From: CAITJF01 sp032654645
GTDB taxonomy: Bacteria > Pseudomonadota > Gammaproteobacteria > Burkholderiales > Gallionellaceae
Assembly: GCA_032654645.1 (NCBI GenBank)
Contig: JAULAW010000013.1
Span: 266,791 to 330,790 of the forward strand
Direction: 5' to 3'
DNA length: 64,000 nucleotides
The translations under genes and the position numbers were made by a program. Below the pieces are notes generated by a model. That model saw only the letters and a program-made list of their open reading frames with translations. It was not told the origin of the DNA and did no database searches. This document shows, piece after piece, positions 35,925 through 44,215 of the stretch (its first letter is position 1; each line of letters starts with the position of its first letter).

Positions 35925-36445
35925 ATCCGCTATGAACCCTAATAGTCTATTCGCACAAAACTGCGTCATTGATAGAACTACTAGCCATTCGACTAAGCCC
36001 GCAAGCAGGCAAGTCGCTGGTTATCCCGCGCATGCGGGAATCCAGCCCTGCATTCGAGCGGGACAGCCCAGAAGCGGGGGTTATCCCGCGCATGCGGGAA
36101 TCCAGGCAGGAAGGCAACCCGATGCTCGCCCTGCTGCGCGTCATTCCCGCGCAGGCGCATATGCGCTAACTTATCTTGTTCCTCCCCCTTCAAGGGGGAG
36201 GTTAGGTGGGGGATGGGGTTGCTATCCATGAAATTCGACCCCATCCCCACCCCAGCCCTCCCCTTGAAAGGGAGGGAGAAATACTCTGGCGCACTTAAGT
36301 TAGCGCTTATGCGCGCAGGCGGGAATCAGATGAATAAAAATTCCCCCACGAAGCGGGACAACATCATAGCTTTGTCCGCTGCGCGGGATGCTTGTCCTTG
36401 CTGGATTCCCGCCTGCGTGGGAATGACGGGTTAATGGGTTTTGGG
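35925..36445 (+). repeat. Repeat cluster inserted between tolR and tolA
   Basis: The gap contains several small elements. A copy of the GATAACC/GATGAAAC-type palindrome lies at 35971-36024. A 25-base direct repeat (TTATCCCGCGCATGCGGGAA and on) occurs at 36021-36045 and 36081-36105. A larger element has inverted arms at 36140-36173 and 36295-36327 (TTCCCGCGCAGGCGCATATG against its partner) enclosing two CTCCCCCTTCAAGGGGGAG-type hairpins. Another GGATTCCCGCC hairpin at 36411-36432 reaches almost to the tolA start. No gene is present. Confidence 0.75.
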
Positions 36446-37294
36446 ATGAGCGCAGCCGTATATGCCGAGCCTTACAAACTGCCTGCCGGGGTATTGGCGC
36501 TGGCGGTGCATGGCGCATTCTTTGCGTTGCTGTATTTCGGCATCAGTTGGCAAACGCAGCCGCCGCAAGGCATGGTGGTGGACATCTGGGATAGCCTGCC
36601 TGAGTTGAAGAGCGACCCCTCCAAGGTTGCGCCGCCCGAAGCGGAACAGGCCGAGCCTCCGAAGCCGCCCGAACCTCCAAAATTGGCCGAACCCCATAAA
36701 ATAGCCGAGCCTCCAAAGTTATCCGAGCCTGTGCCGCCTGTTGTGCCACCCAAGGCCGACATTGATCTGGCTGTTAAGAAAAAACCGCAGCCCAAACCGG
36801 TAGAAATCAAGCCGCCGGTGGAGCACAAGAAACCACCTATGGAGCAGAAACCAATAGCGCCGAAAATATCCGAGGCTGAGCTGGCGCAGCAGGCCGAGCA
36901 GGAACGGGTGCACGCCGAGCAGGAGCAAGTGCGTGCCGAACAGGAACGGGTACGCACCGAGCAGGAGCGGGTGCGCGCCGAGCAGGCTGCGGCCATTGGC
37001 AAGATGGTGGATGAATACAAGGCCAAGATTCACAACAAGATACAACGCAATATAGTGATGCCGCCGGATGTGCCGGATAATGCGCGAGCGGAATATGATG
37101 TGACGCTGTTGCCTGGCGGCTCGGTGATGAGCGCAAAGTTGGTCAAGCCGAGCGGCAATGCGGCTTATGACAGCGCAGTGGAACGTGCCATCATCAAGGC
37201 ACAGCCTTTGCCGCTGCCGCCGGATTTGGCGCTGTTCAATAAATTCCGCGAGCTTCATTTGATATTCAAACCGGAAAAGCGAGGAGCATTATGA
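36446..37294 (+). CDS. tolA: Tol-Pal system protein TolA
   Basis: TolA bridges the inner-membrane TolQR motor to TolB and Pal. The 282-residue protein has one transmembrane helix (about 14-34), a proline-rich EPPKPPEPPKLAEP-type linker, a charged helical region with repeated RVRAEQ/RVHAEQ units (about 150-190), and a C-terminal TonB-like domain ending LHLIFKPEK. I placed the start at 36446; the frame runs back to 36392, but the extra part is encoded by a GGAATGACGG-type repeat. It overlaps tolB by four bases. Confidence 0.9.
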   Translation: MSAAVYAEPYKLPAGVLALAVHGAFFALLYFGISWQTQPPQGMVVDIWDSLPELKSDPSKVAPPEAEQAEPPKPPEPPKLAEPHKIAEPPKLSEPVPPVVPPKADIDLAVKKKPQPKPVEIKPPVEHKKPPMEQKPIAPKISEAELAQQAEQERVHAEQEQVRAEQERVRTEQERVRAEQAAAIGKMVDEYKAKIHNKIQRNIVMPPDVPDNARAEYDVTLLPGGSVMSAKLVKPSGNAAYDSAVERAIIKAQPLPLPPDLALFNKFRELHLIFKPEKRGAL

Positions 37295-38565
37295 AAGGAT
37301 GGGTTGTGTTGCGTTATTTCGGGTGGGTATTTTTGTTGTGTGCGGCATTGCCCGTGTATGCCGCATTGGACATCGAGATCATCGGGGCGGGAGAGCACCA
37401 GATTCCCATCGCCATTGTGCCGTTCGCCGGGGAAGGGAAGTTTGCCCAGAGCATCAGCCAGGTGGTTTCTGCGGATCTGGCACGCAGCGGACTATTCCGG
37501 TTGGTTGACCCGTCCGGCAAAACACCGCACGAACCGCGCGAGGTGGTGTATGCCGATTGGCCGGGAGTGGATGCGCTGGCCATAGGCAGCGTGGAGGAGC
37601 AGATCAACGGGCGTGTCGCGGTAAAGTTCCGCCTGCTGGATACTGTCAAGCAGACTGAGCTGGTTGGCCAGTCGGTATCTGCCAGAACAGACCAGTTGCG
37701 TGCCATTGCCCATCGCATCGCCGATATGATTTATGCGAAGCTCACCGGCGATGCGGGGGTGTTCAGCACGCGTATCGCCTATATCAACAGGCAAGGCAAG
37801 GTCAACCGGCTGGTGGTGGCGGACAGTGATGGTTATGGCGAGCAGACCGTGCTGTCAACCAGCGAGCCTATCATGTCACCCGCATGGTCGCCGGATGGAA
37901 GCCATCTCGCTTATGTGACTTTCGAGCAGAACCATGCGGTGGTGTATGCGCAATCGCTGCTCACCAACCAGCGCAGGGTGGTGGCCAGTTTCCCGGGCAG
38001 TAACAGCGCACCGGCTTGGTCGCCGAACGGCAGCCAGCTCGCCATTGTGCTGACCCGCGATGGCAGCTCGCAAATCTATTTGGCGCACCCGGATGGCAGC
38101 GACTTGCGCCGCCTCACTTTCAGCGATGCAATTGATACCGAGCCGAATTTTTCGCCGGATGGGCAATCCCTGCTGTTTACTTCAAATCGTGGCGGCAGCC
38201 CGCAGATTTACCGGATGCCGGTTGAGGGCGGGGAGGCCGAGCGCCTGACCTTCGATAGCGGCAATAATTACTCGCCGCGCTACAGCCCGGACGGCAAGAG
38301 CTTTACCTACTCACACCTGTCCAATGGGCTTTTTTACGTCGCCACCCAGGATTTTGAAACCAAACAAATGCAGTTGTTGACCGATGGCGGATGGGAAAAA
38401 AAACCCAGCTTTGCCCCCAACGGCAAGCTTATCCTGTTTTCCAACGAGGCTCAGGGTCGTGGTATATTGGCGACTGTGTCCATCGACGGCAGGGTTAAAC
38501 AGAGGATGTTCCCGCAAGCAGGGAATATTCGCGAGCCGACTTGGGGACCTTTTTTGAAGCAGTGA
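37291..38565 (+). CDS. tolB: Tol-Pal system beta-propeller protein TolB
   Basis: TolB is a periplasmic protein that binds Pal and TolA. The 424-residue protein has a signal peptide ending near LPVYAALD, an N-terminal alpha/beta domain (IPIAIVPFAGEGKFAQSISQ) and a six-bladed propeller with repeated WSPDGSHLAYV, FSPDGQSLLFTSNRGGSPQI and YSPDGKSFTYS segments. The start overlaps tolA (ATGA). Length is normal. Confidence 0.96.
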   Translation: MKGWVVLRYFGWVFLLCAALPVYAALDIEIIGAGEHQIPIAIVPFAGEGKFAQSISQVVSADLARSGLFRLVDPSGKTPHEPREVVYADWPGVDALAIGSVEEQINGRVAVKFRLLDTVKQTELVGQSVSARTDQLRAIAHRIADMIYAKLTGDAGVFSTRIAYINRQGKVNRLVVADSDGYGEQTVLSTSEPIMSPAWSPDGSHLAYVTFEQNHAVVYAQSLLTNQRRVVASFPGSNSAPAWSPNGSQLAIVLTRDGSSQIYLAHPDGSDLRRLTFSDAIDTEPNFSPDGQSLLFTSNRGGSPQIYRMPVEGGEAERLTFDSGNNYSPRYSPDGKSFTYSHLSNGLFYVATQDFETKQMQLLTDGGWEKKPSFAPNGKLILFSNEAQGRGILATVSIDGRVKQRMFPQAGNIREPTWGPFLKQ

Positions 38566-38584
38566 TTTTAATGGAGGATACATT

Positions 38585-39127
38585 ATGAACAAACTAGTGA
38601 TCAGCGTGTTGCTGGTAAACCTGTTGGCCGCTTGCGCCAGCCAAAAGCCGCAAGCACCCGCTCCGGTGGTTGAGGCCAAGCCGGCTCCCGTGGTTGTCGA
38701 GGCTCCCAAACCTGTTGAGCCCGCTCCAGTGGTTGTCGCGCCCAAGCCTGTTGAACCGGTGGCGATTGATCCGTTGAACGACCCGAACAGCATTTTGGCC
38801 AAACGCAGTGTGTATTATCCTTTTGATGTGTATGTTGTACTGAACGCAGAAAAGCCGGTAGTGCAGGCTCATGCCCAATACCTGAGCGAACACCCAAACC
38901 GCAAGGTTCGGCTGGAAGGCAATTGTGACGAACGCGGCAGCACCGAATACAACTTGGGGTTGGGCCAGCGCCGTGCCGATGGCGTGAAGAGGATGCTGAA
39001 GGTGGGCGGCGTCAAGGACAGCCAAATCGAATCTGCCAGCTATGGCGAAGAAAAACCCGTGGCAACCGGGCATGATGAAGATTCCTGGAGGCAGAACCGC
39101 CGCACCGACTTGATCTACACCCGGTAA
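38585..39127 (+). CDS. pal: Peptidoglycan-associated lipoprotein Pal
   Basis: Pal anchors the outer membrane to peptidoglycan. The 180-residue protein has a lipobox (LLAACAS), a linker with near repeats of the type PAPVVVE/APKPVEP, and an OmpA-like domain with HPNRKVRLEGNCDERGSTEY and LGQRRADGVKRML. A good GGAGG-type site precedes the ATG. It lies 19 bases after tolB. Confidence 0.96.
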   Translation: MNKLVISVLLVNLLAACASQKPQAPAPVVEAKPAPVVVEAPKPVEPAPVVVAPKPVEPVAIDPLNDPNSILAKRSVYYPFDVYVVLNAEKPVVQAHAQYLSEHPNRKVRLEGNCDERGSTEYNLGLGQRRADGVKRMLKVGGVKDSQIESASYGEEKPVATGHDEDSWRQNRRTDLIYTR

Positions 39128-39129
39128 GC

Positions 39130-39984
39130 ATGAAACTGCGTACCTTGCTGTTGGCCGGATTGTGCCTCGCCGGTGGACAGGCTCATGCGAGCCTGTTCAA
39201 CGACGACGAAGCGCGCGAGCAGATCCGGCAACTTGAATTGCGCGTTTCCGGCCTGGAGGGAAGCGGCAAGCAACAGATCGAAATCAATAAACAACAAGCC
39301 GAAACCATCAAACAGCAAGCCGAAACCGGCAAGCAACAAACCCGTTCCATGCTGGATCAGCAAACGCAGATAGAGATACAGAACACGGAATTGCGCAGGC
39401 TGCGCGGCCAATACGAAGAACTGGCGCACAGCTTGCAGGAAGCGGAAAAGCGGCAGAAAGATTTTTATATCGATCTGGATACCCGCGTGCGCCATTTTGA
39501 ATCGGCCGAGGCGGCTGCGCTGGCCGCACCGCCGCCACCGCCACCGCCAGCAATACCGCCGACCAAAGTAGCCGATAGCGCTAACGCCCCGGCGGCGAAT
39601 GATCCAGTCGCAGTGGAGAACCGCACTTACGAGGCTGCATATAACCTTTTCAAGGCGGACAAGCACCAGAATGCCATCAACGCCTTTCAGGAGTTCCTGA
39701 AAAAATTTCCCGAGTCGGTGCATGCGCCCAATGTCCATTACGAGATGGGCAATGCCTATTTCGCGTTAAAGGATTACAAGAATGCGCTGCTTAGTTACCA
39801 GACATTGCTGGGCAAGTATTCATTCAGCCCGAAAACGCCGGATGCCATGTTAAGCATTGCCGCCTGCCAGCAAGAACTCAAGGACACTCCTGCGGCAACG
39901 AAAACCCTCAAGCAAATCATCGCCAAATACCCCGGTAGCGAAGCTGCCAGCGAAGCCAAAAAACGCCTGGCAATGCTCAAGTAG
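39130..39984 (+). CDS. cpoB: Cell division coordinator CpoB (YbgF)
   Basis: CpoB links peptidoglycan synthesis with Tol-Pal constriction. The 284-residue protein has a signal peptide ending near GGQAHASLF, a coiled coil with a repeated INKQQAETIKQQAETGKQQ unit (about 45-110), a run of prolines, and C-terminal TPR repeats (AYNLFKADKHQNAINAFQEF and on). The gene follows pal by two bases. Coiled coil plus TPR is the usual architecture. Confidence 0.93.
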   Translation: MKLRTLLLAGLCLAGGQAHASLFNDDEAREQIRQLELRVSGLEGSGKQQIEINKQQAETIKQQAETGKQQTRSMLDQQTQIEIQNTELRRLRGQYEELAHSLQEAEKRQKDFYIDLDTRVRHFESAEAAALAAPPPPPPPAIPPTKVADSANAPAANDPVAVENRTYEAAYNLFKADKHQNAINAFQEFLKKFPESVHAPNVHYEMGNAYFALKDYKNALLSYQTLLGKYSFSPKTPDAMLSIAACQQELKDTPAATKTLKQIIAKYPGSEAASEAKKRLAMLK

Positions 39985-39993
39985 CGCTTGGTT

Positions 39994-40752
39994 ATGCCCC
40001 AGCATACAGCCAGCGAAATGCTGCCGCCCCGACACGGTGGGGTGGAACCCTCAAGTGCGGGAGGGGCGGCATCGCAGTTGCTCCCGCAAGCGGCTGGCCT
40101 TGCCAGTAACGTGTCGCAACTGCGCATCAGCGAAATTTTTTATTCCTTGCAGGGCGAGACCAGCCGTTCCGGCCTGCCTACGGTATTTGTGCGCCTGACG
40201 GGCTGCCCGTTACGCTGCACTTATTGCGATACCGCCTATGCCTTCAGCGGCGGGCAAGACATGAGCATCGCACAAATTCTTGAATACGTGGCAGGCCATC
40301 ACGCGCGCTATGTGACGGTGACCGGCGGTGAACCGCTGGCGCAAAGAAATTGCCTGCCATTGCTGCGCGTCCTTTGTGACGCGGGCTATGAAGTGTCGCT
40401 GGAAACCGGCGGCGCGTTGGACGTGTCCGGCGTGGATGCGCGCGTAATGAAGGTGCTGGACATCAAGACACCGGCATCGGGCGAAGCCGAAAAGAACCTG
40501 TGGAGCAATCTTGCCGCGTTGAATGCGCGCGATGAAATAAAGTTTGTGCTGTGCGATGAGGCAGATTATGTGTGGGCCATGCAGGTGTTGCGCGAACGGA
40601 ATTTGGCCGATAAATGCGCCGTGCTGTTTTCGCACGCGCTCGGCCAATTATCAGCCACAACATTGGCCGAATGGATACTGCGCGACAACTTGCCGGTGCG
40701 CCTGCAAGTGCAGTTGCATAAGCTGTTGTGGGGCAATGTGGCGGGGCGTTAG
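39994..40752 (+). CDS. queE: 7-carboxy-7-deazaguanine synthase QueE
   Basis: QueE is a radical SAM enzyme in queuosine and 7-deazaguanine synthesis. It has ISEIFYSLQGETSRSGLPTV, the cluster motif CPLRCTYCD, and VTVTGGEPLAQ. It is the usual last gene of the ybgC-tol-pal-cpoB-queE cluster. The 252-residue form from the ATG at 39994 has about 36 extra residues before the family start (near LRISEIFY), with low-complexity sequence; the true start may be further in, though no good one is obvious. queC and queD are not present. Confidence 0.9.
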   Translation: MPQHTASEMLPPRHGGVEPSSAGGAASQLLPQAAGLASNVSQLRISEIFYSLQGETSRSGLPTVFVRLTGCPLRCTYCDTAYAFSGGQDMSIAQILEYVAGHHARYVTVTGGEPLAQRNCLPLLRVLCDAGYEVSLETGGALDVSGVDARVMKVLDIKTPASGEAEKNLWSNLAALNARDEIKFVLCDEADYVWAMQVLRERNLADKCAVLFSHALGQLSATTLAEWILRDNLPVRLQVQLHKLLWGNVAGR

Positions 40753-40816
40753 AGCTTGCCGGGAAATAACCTTTTAGAACGGAATAGCGTCATTCCCGCT
40801 TAAACCCGCACCCCAA

Positions 40817-40958
40817 CCCATGAACCTTGGCGCTCTGTGAATACAGTCGTATGTAGGGGGAAGGAGCGCAATTTATTGCGCGATCATCAATGTCATATCG
40901 CCCAATAAATTGGGCTCCTACAGCAGCGCTCGCTCCCGCTTCGCTTTTGGTTCATGGG
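40817..40958. repeat. Palindromic element with CCCATGAACC/GGTTCATGGG ends
   Basis: The ends form a perfect 10-base inverted repeat, and the same two 10-base sequences occur near the ends of the IS110-family element (60615-60624 and 62233-62242). Inside is a REP-like hairpin based on GCGCAATTTATTGCGC and GCCCAATAAATTGGGC. It fills most of the gap between queE and the next gene. Confidence 0.55.
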
Positions 40959-41006
40959 TTCAATCCTTGTGGCCCCTCCGCTGGGCCGGGGGTTTGCCAC
41001 TGTGAA

Positions 41007-42536
41007 TTACGCCCCGCCCGAACCGGCATCTTCCTCGATCTTGCGATAGCGCGCCAGGTTATAATCTTCGCCCTTCTCCATCAGCTCGAGCGGCATCAGC
41101 AGGTAATTCTTATCGGCCAGCCGCACGTGCAGGGTGCGGTTGCTGGAAAAAGTATCGGGGCTCATCAGGAGTCTGGCCTCTCCCGAATCGTCACCGGGGT
41201 TGCCCAGCCATAAGGCGGGCTGCTCATCGCCAGAGCCGTGCTCACGCAGCCCCACCCCGATAACCTGGTTAGAGAGTATTTCCACGCCGACGTGCAAGTT
41301 GTTTTGCTGGTCGCGGCTCAGGCGGCGCACGATGCCCACCCCCCAATAGCCTATCTTTTCCGGTTTGATGCCAATCAGCAAGCCAATTTCCACGCCATCC
41401 ATGCGCGATGCGGGTAGAACGCATCTGAGGCTTCCGGTGCTGATATCTTCCACATCCCATGTCACGCTGGTGTCAGCGCCAAAGTTCAGGCCGACATCGG
41501 TATGCTCGATTACTTTGGAAAACCCGTTTGCCACGCTCAGGTTCACCTTGATATTGTGCCGCATATTGCGCCGCTTCGGCGGCGGGAATGACCAGCATTT
41601 AGCCAGGTGGCGCACCACTTCGCGCACCGCGTCAGCCCCATAAGCGCCACCCATATGGATTTCATCTGGCGCGATGTTTTTTTCCAGTGCATTGAGCAAT
41701 GCTTCAATGCGCGGTTGCAGGTTATGCACACCGATAAAAAGCAGCCCCGCTTGCGGCGCATTTTCCACATTCGCCCGCACCGGGGTTGCGGCATGCAGCA
41801 AGTCAAAACTGAACAGGCTGTTCGGATCACACTGTGCGCCCACGATAATATTTGCGCACAAGTGCAACGCCAACCGTTCGGCGAGATGCAAGTGGGGGCG
41901 GCTGAGTGTGCTGGCGCAGGTGGCATACCACATCAGCCCGGCGGCAAACTCGCACCGCACCGTGGTATTCGTGCCTGATCCGGAATACTGCGAAACATGC
42001 TCGTCCAGATACTGTTGCGATTTTGCATGCGAGTAAAATTTGGCTAAGCCTCCCCATATTACCGGGTCAACCAGTGCATAACGCGCCGCCGCACATTTCA
42101 GTTTGCCCACCAGGGCGCTGATGCCGCGCACCGCAACCAGAGACAACACCGGCTTGATTGCGGAACTACCCGTGTCACCGTTGCGGTAACGCGTCAGCAC
42201 GTGATAGTAAGCTTGCGCGGTTTGCCCAAAGAAATCATTCAGTGCCATCCACAAGCGATTTTCCTGGGATGTTGTCAGGGTGCTGGCCGCAAAATAGTCG
42301 CGTACCAATTTGCGCTCAAACGGGCGCGCGGTTTCGTCAATCAGGCGCAACACCGCAAGCTGGTGATCCAGGCGGAAGCGTGCTTGTTTGCGCACGGACT
42401 TGACCCATGCGGTCAATTCCAGCAAGGTTTTCAGCGCATCGCTCTTCGGTATTTCGTCCAGCAGCGCCTGCGCCGACTTGATGTCCGCCATCGGGTGATC
42501 CGATTTTTTGCCAAAAAGTCCAAACATGCTCATCAC
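41007..42536 (-). CDS. Conserved hypothetical protein, possible PilZ-like C-terminus
   Basis: The 509-residue protein has no signal peptide or transmembrane helix that I can see. It begins FGLFGKKSDHPMADIKSAQA. The N-terminal 300 residues look helical. The C-terminal 130 are beta-rich, with DISTGSLRCVLPASRMDGVE, WGVGIVRRLSRDQQNNLHVG, and a pattern like that of PilZ-related domains, but the canonical RxxxR motif is not obvious. I do not assign a function. It is transcribed divergently from aat. Confidence 0.6.
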   Translation of the reverse strand: MMSMFGLFGKKSDHPMADIKSAQALLDEIPKSDALKTLLELTAWVKSVRKQARFRLDHQLAVLRLIDETARPFERKLVRDYFAASTLTTSQENRLWMALNDFFGQTAQAYYHVLTRYRNGDTGSSAIKPVLSLVAVRGISALVGKLKCAAARYALVDPVIWGGLAKFYSHAKSQQYLDEHVSQYSGSGTNTTVRCEFAAGLMWYATCASTLSRPHLHLAERLALHLCANIIVGAQCDPNSLFSFDLLHAATPVRANVENAPQAGLLFIGVHNLQPRIEALLNALEKNIAPDEIHMGGAYGADAVREVVRHLAKCWSFPPPKRRNMRHNIKVNLSVANGFSKVIEHTDVGLNFGADTSVTWDVEDISTGSLRCVLPASRMDGVEIGLLIGIKPEKIGYWGVGIVRRLSRDQQNNLHVGVEILSNQVIGVGLREHGSGDEQPALWLGNPGDDSGEARLLMSPDTFSSNRTLHVRLADKNYLLMPLELMEKGEDYNLARYRKIEEDAGSGGA

Positions 42537-42639
42537 TTATGGCTCTGGTGCCCGCAAATTGCGTTGCGGCAATATAATCACAATCCTGACTGCTTGGCTA
42601 TAACGCCATAAAGACCACACCTCCACAAAGGCATTGCCC

Positions 42640-43467
42640 ATGATCGCACTGCTGCATGATGATTCGCCATTTCCGACAGTTGAACGGGCATTGCGCCAAC
42701 CCAACGGCCTGCTCGCAGCAGGCGGTGACCTGACTCCGGCACGCCTGCTGGACGCCTACCGCCACGGCATCTTCCCATGGTTCAACGCGGGTGATCCCAT
42801 CCTGTGGTGGAGCCCCGATCCGCGCATGGTTCTGTTCCCGGATGAGTTCAAGGTATCCCGTTCATTGAGCAAGGCTTTGCGCAAAAAACCCTACGAAATC
42901 CGCACCGACACAGCCTTCGAACAGGTGATGCGCTGCTGCGCCGCACCGCGAGGTGGGCAGGCGGGCACATGGGTCCATGAAGACATGATCGCCGCCTATA
43001 CCGAATTGCACCGGATGGGTTATGCACATTCGGTGGAAGTCTGGATGCCTAAAACATCATTCCAGCTTCAAGTCGAAGGCGAGACAAGGCGACAACGAGC
43101 GAACGGCACGGACAGTGCATCTAGCACGATCATAAGTGAGCGAGGCAGTCAACACAGTATCGCCGATGAATTGGAGTTGGAATTGGTGGGTGGGCTGTAC
43201 GGCATCGCCATCGGGCGCATGTTTTATGGCGAATCCATGTTCAGCCGCAGCGCCGATGCCTCCAAGACCGCTCTCGCCCACCTCGCCGCGCAACTGCACC
43301 GCTGGAACTTCGGCATGATCGATTGTCAGATGAACACGCCGCACCTTGCCTCGCTCGGCGCCCGTGAAATTCCGCGCACGGAATTCATCCAACGCCTGCA
43401 AGAATTGATACACTACCCGAATACCTCATCGCCATGGTGCTTCGACGAATATGAGCCTGCTGCATGA
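42640..43467 (+). CDS. aat: Leucyl/phenylalanyl-tRNA--protein transferase with an in-frame insert
   Basis: Aat adds Leu or Phe to the N-terminus of proteins, marking them for ClpAP by the N-degron route. The family motifs are FPWFNAGDPILWWSPDPRMVLFP (shown here across 20-plus positions, near residues 46-68), GTWVHEDMIAAYTELHRMGY and VGGLYGIAIGRMFYGESMFS. The protein is 275 residues, longer than usual, because about 44 residues (136-179) separate VEVW from ELVGGLYG, where homologues have only a few. The ATG at 42640 has AAGG eight bases upstream. It overlaps ate by 17 bases. Confidence 0.93.
   Translation: MIALLHDDSPFPTVERALRQPNGLLAAGGDLTPARLLDAYRHGIFPWFNAGDPILWWSPDPRMVLFPDEFKVSRSLSKALRKKPYEIRTDTAFEQVMRCCAAPRGGQAGTWVHEDMIAAYTELHRMGYAHSVEVWMPKTSFQLQVEGETRRQRANGTDSASSTIISERGSQHSIADELELELVGGLYGIAIGRMFYGESMFSRSADASKTALAHLAAQLHRWNFGMIDCQMNTPHLASLGAREIPRTEFIQRLQELIHYPNTSSPWCFDEYEPAA
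43045..43176 (+). repeat. Palindromic element inserted in frame within aat
   Basis: The insert of about 132 bases encodes residues from PKTSFQLQVEGETRRQRANG through SQHSIADELELE, absent from other Aat proteins as I know them. Its DNA has the pattern GGCGAGACAAGGCGACAACG...CAACACAGTATCGCCGATGA with inner symmetry around ACGGACAGTGCATCTAGCAC. A related element (GACAAGGCGCGTGAG...CAACGCAGTATGACGACGAA) lies before hprK at 57491-57607. The frame is preserved. Confidence 0.7.
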
Positions 43468-44200
43468 CATCCCGCTTTCGGCGCTACAGTTCTACCTCAC
43501 CACCGCATATCCGTGCAGCTATCTGCCGGATCAATTGGCCCGGTCGCAGGTCGCAACGCCCGGCTTTCTGGTTACCACGCCAATATATTCGGAGCTGGTT
43601 CGCCGCGGTTTCCGCCGCAGCGGAACATTCACCTACCGGCCACGTTGTGATGCCTGCCGTGCCTGTGTGCCGGTGCGTGTCGTGGTTGCATCGTTCGTTC
43701 CCAATCGTGTGCAACGCCGCGTCGCCAAACGCCACAACGGCATGGAGACATCGCTGCATGCGCTGAAGGACAGCGAAGAACATTTTGACCTGTACCAGCG
43801 CTATCAGTCAGCGCGCCACCGCGATGAGGGCATGGAAAGCGACAGCCATGAACAATACCGCAACTTCCTGCTGCATAGCCATGTGGATTCGATGCTGGTG
43901 GAGTTCCGCGAGAACGGTGTGCTGCGCATGGTGAGCATCATTGATATTCTCGAAGACGGGCTGTCTTCGGTCTATACATTCTATGACCCGGATGTGGCGC
44001 GCGCCAGCTTTGGCACCTACAACATCCTGTGGCAGGCCGAGCTATGCCGCAAACTGGAACTGGATTATCTCTACCTTGGTTACTGGATCAGGGAAAGCGG
44101 CAAGATGGCTTACAAAGCCAACTTTCGCCCGCTGCAAGGGCTCATACGGGGCGAGTGGCAAGCACTATCCTTCGCGGATGCTCACAAATATAGCGATTAA
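43451..44200 (+). CDS. ate: Arginyl/leucyl-tRNA--protein transferase (Bpt type)
   Basis: This enzyme transfers an amino acid to proteins with acidic N-termini for N-degron turnover. The 249-residue protein has the family opening FYLTTAYPCSYLPDQLARSQ, the cysteine cluster RPRCDACRACVPVRV, and YLYLGYWIRESGKMAYKANF. In bacteria this group is often the leucyltransferase Bpt rather than a true Ate; the sequence alone does not settle it. It overlaps aat by 17 bases and precedes pyrD by 15. Confidence 0.92.
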   Translation: MSLLHDIPLSALQFYLTTAYPCSYLPDQLARSQVATPGFLVTTPIYSELVRRGFRRSGTFTYRPRCDACRACVPVRVVVASFVPNRVQRRVAKRHNGMETSLHALKDSEEHFDLYQRYQSARHRDEGMESDSHEQYRNFLLHSHVDSMLVEFRENGVLRMVSIIDILEDGLSSVYTFYDPDVARASFGTYNILWQAELCRKLELDYLYLGYWIRESGKMAYKANFRPLQGLIRGEWQALSFADAHKYSD

Positions 44201-44215
44201 CTTTACCTTCTCCCA

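Noticed and set aside
36021..36105. Two 25-base direct repeats with a 35-base spacer, CRISPR-like at first sight
   Set aside because: Only two copies, each a plain palindrome of the REP type; no further units and no cas genes.
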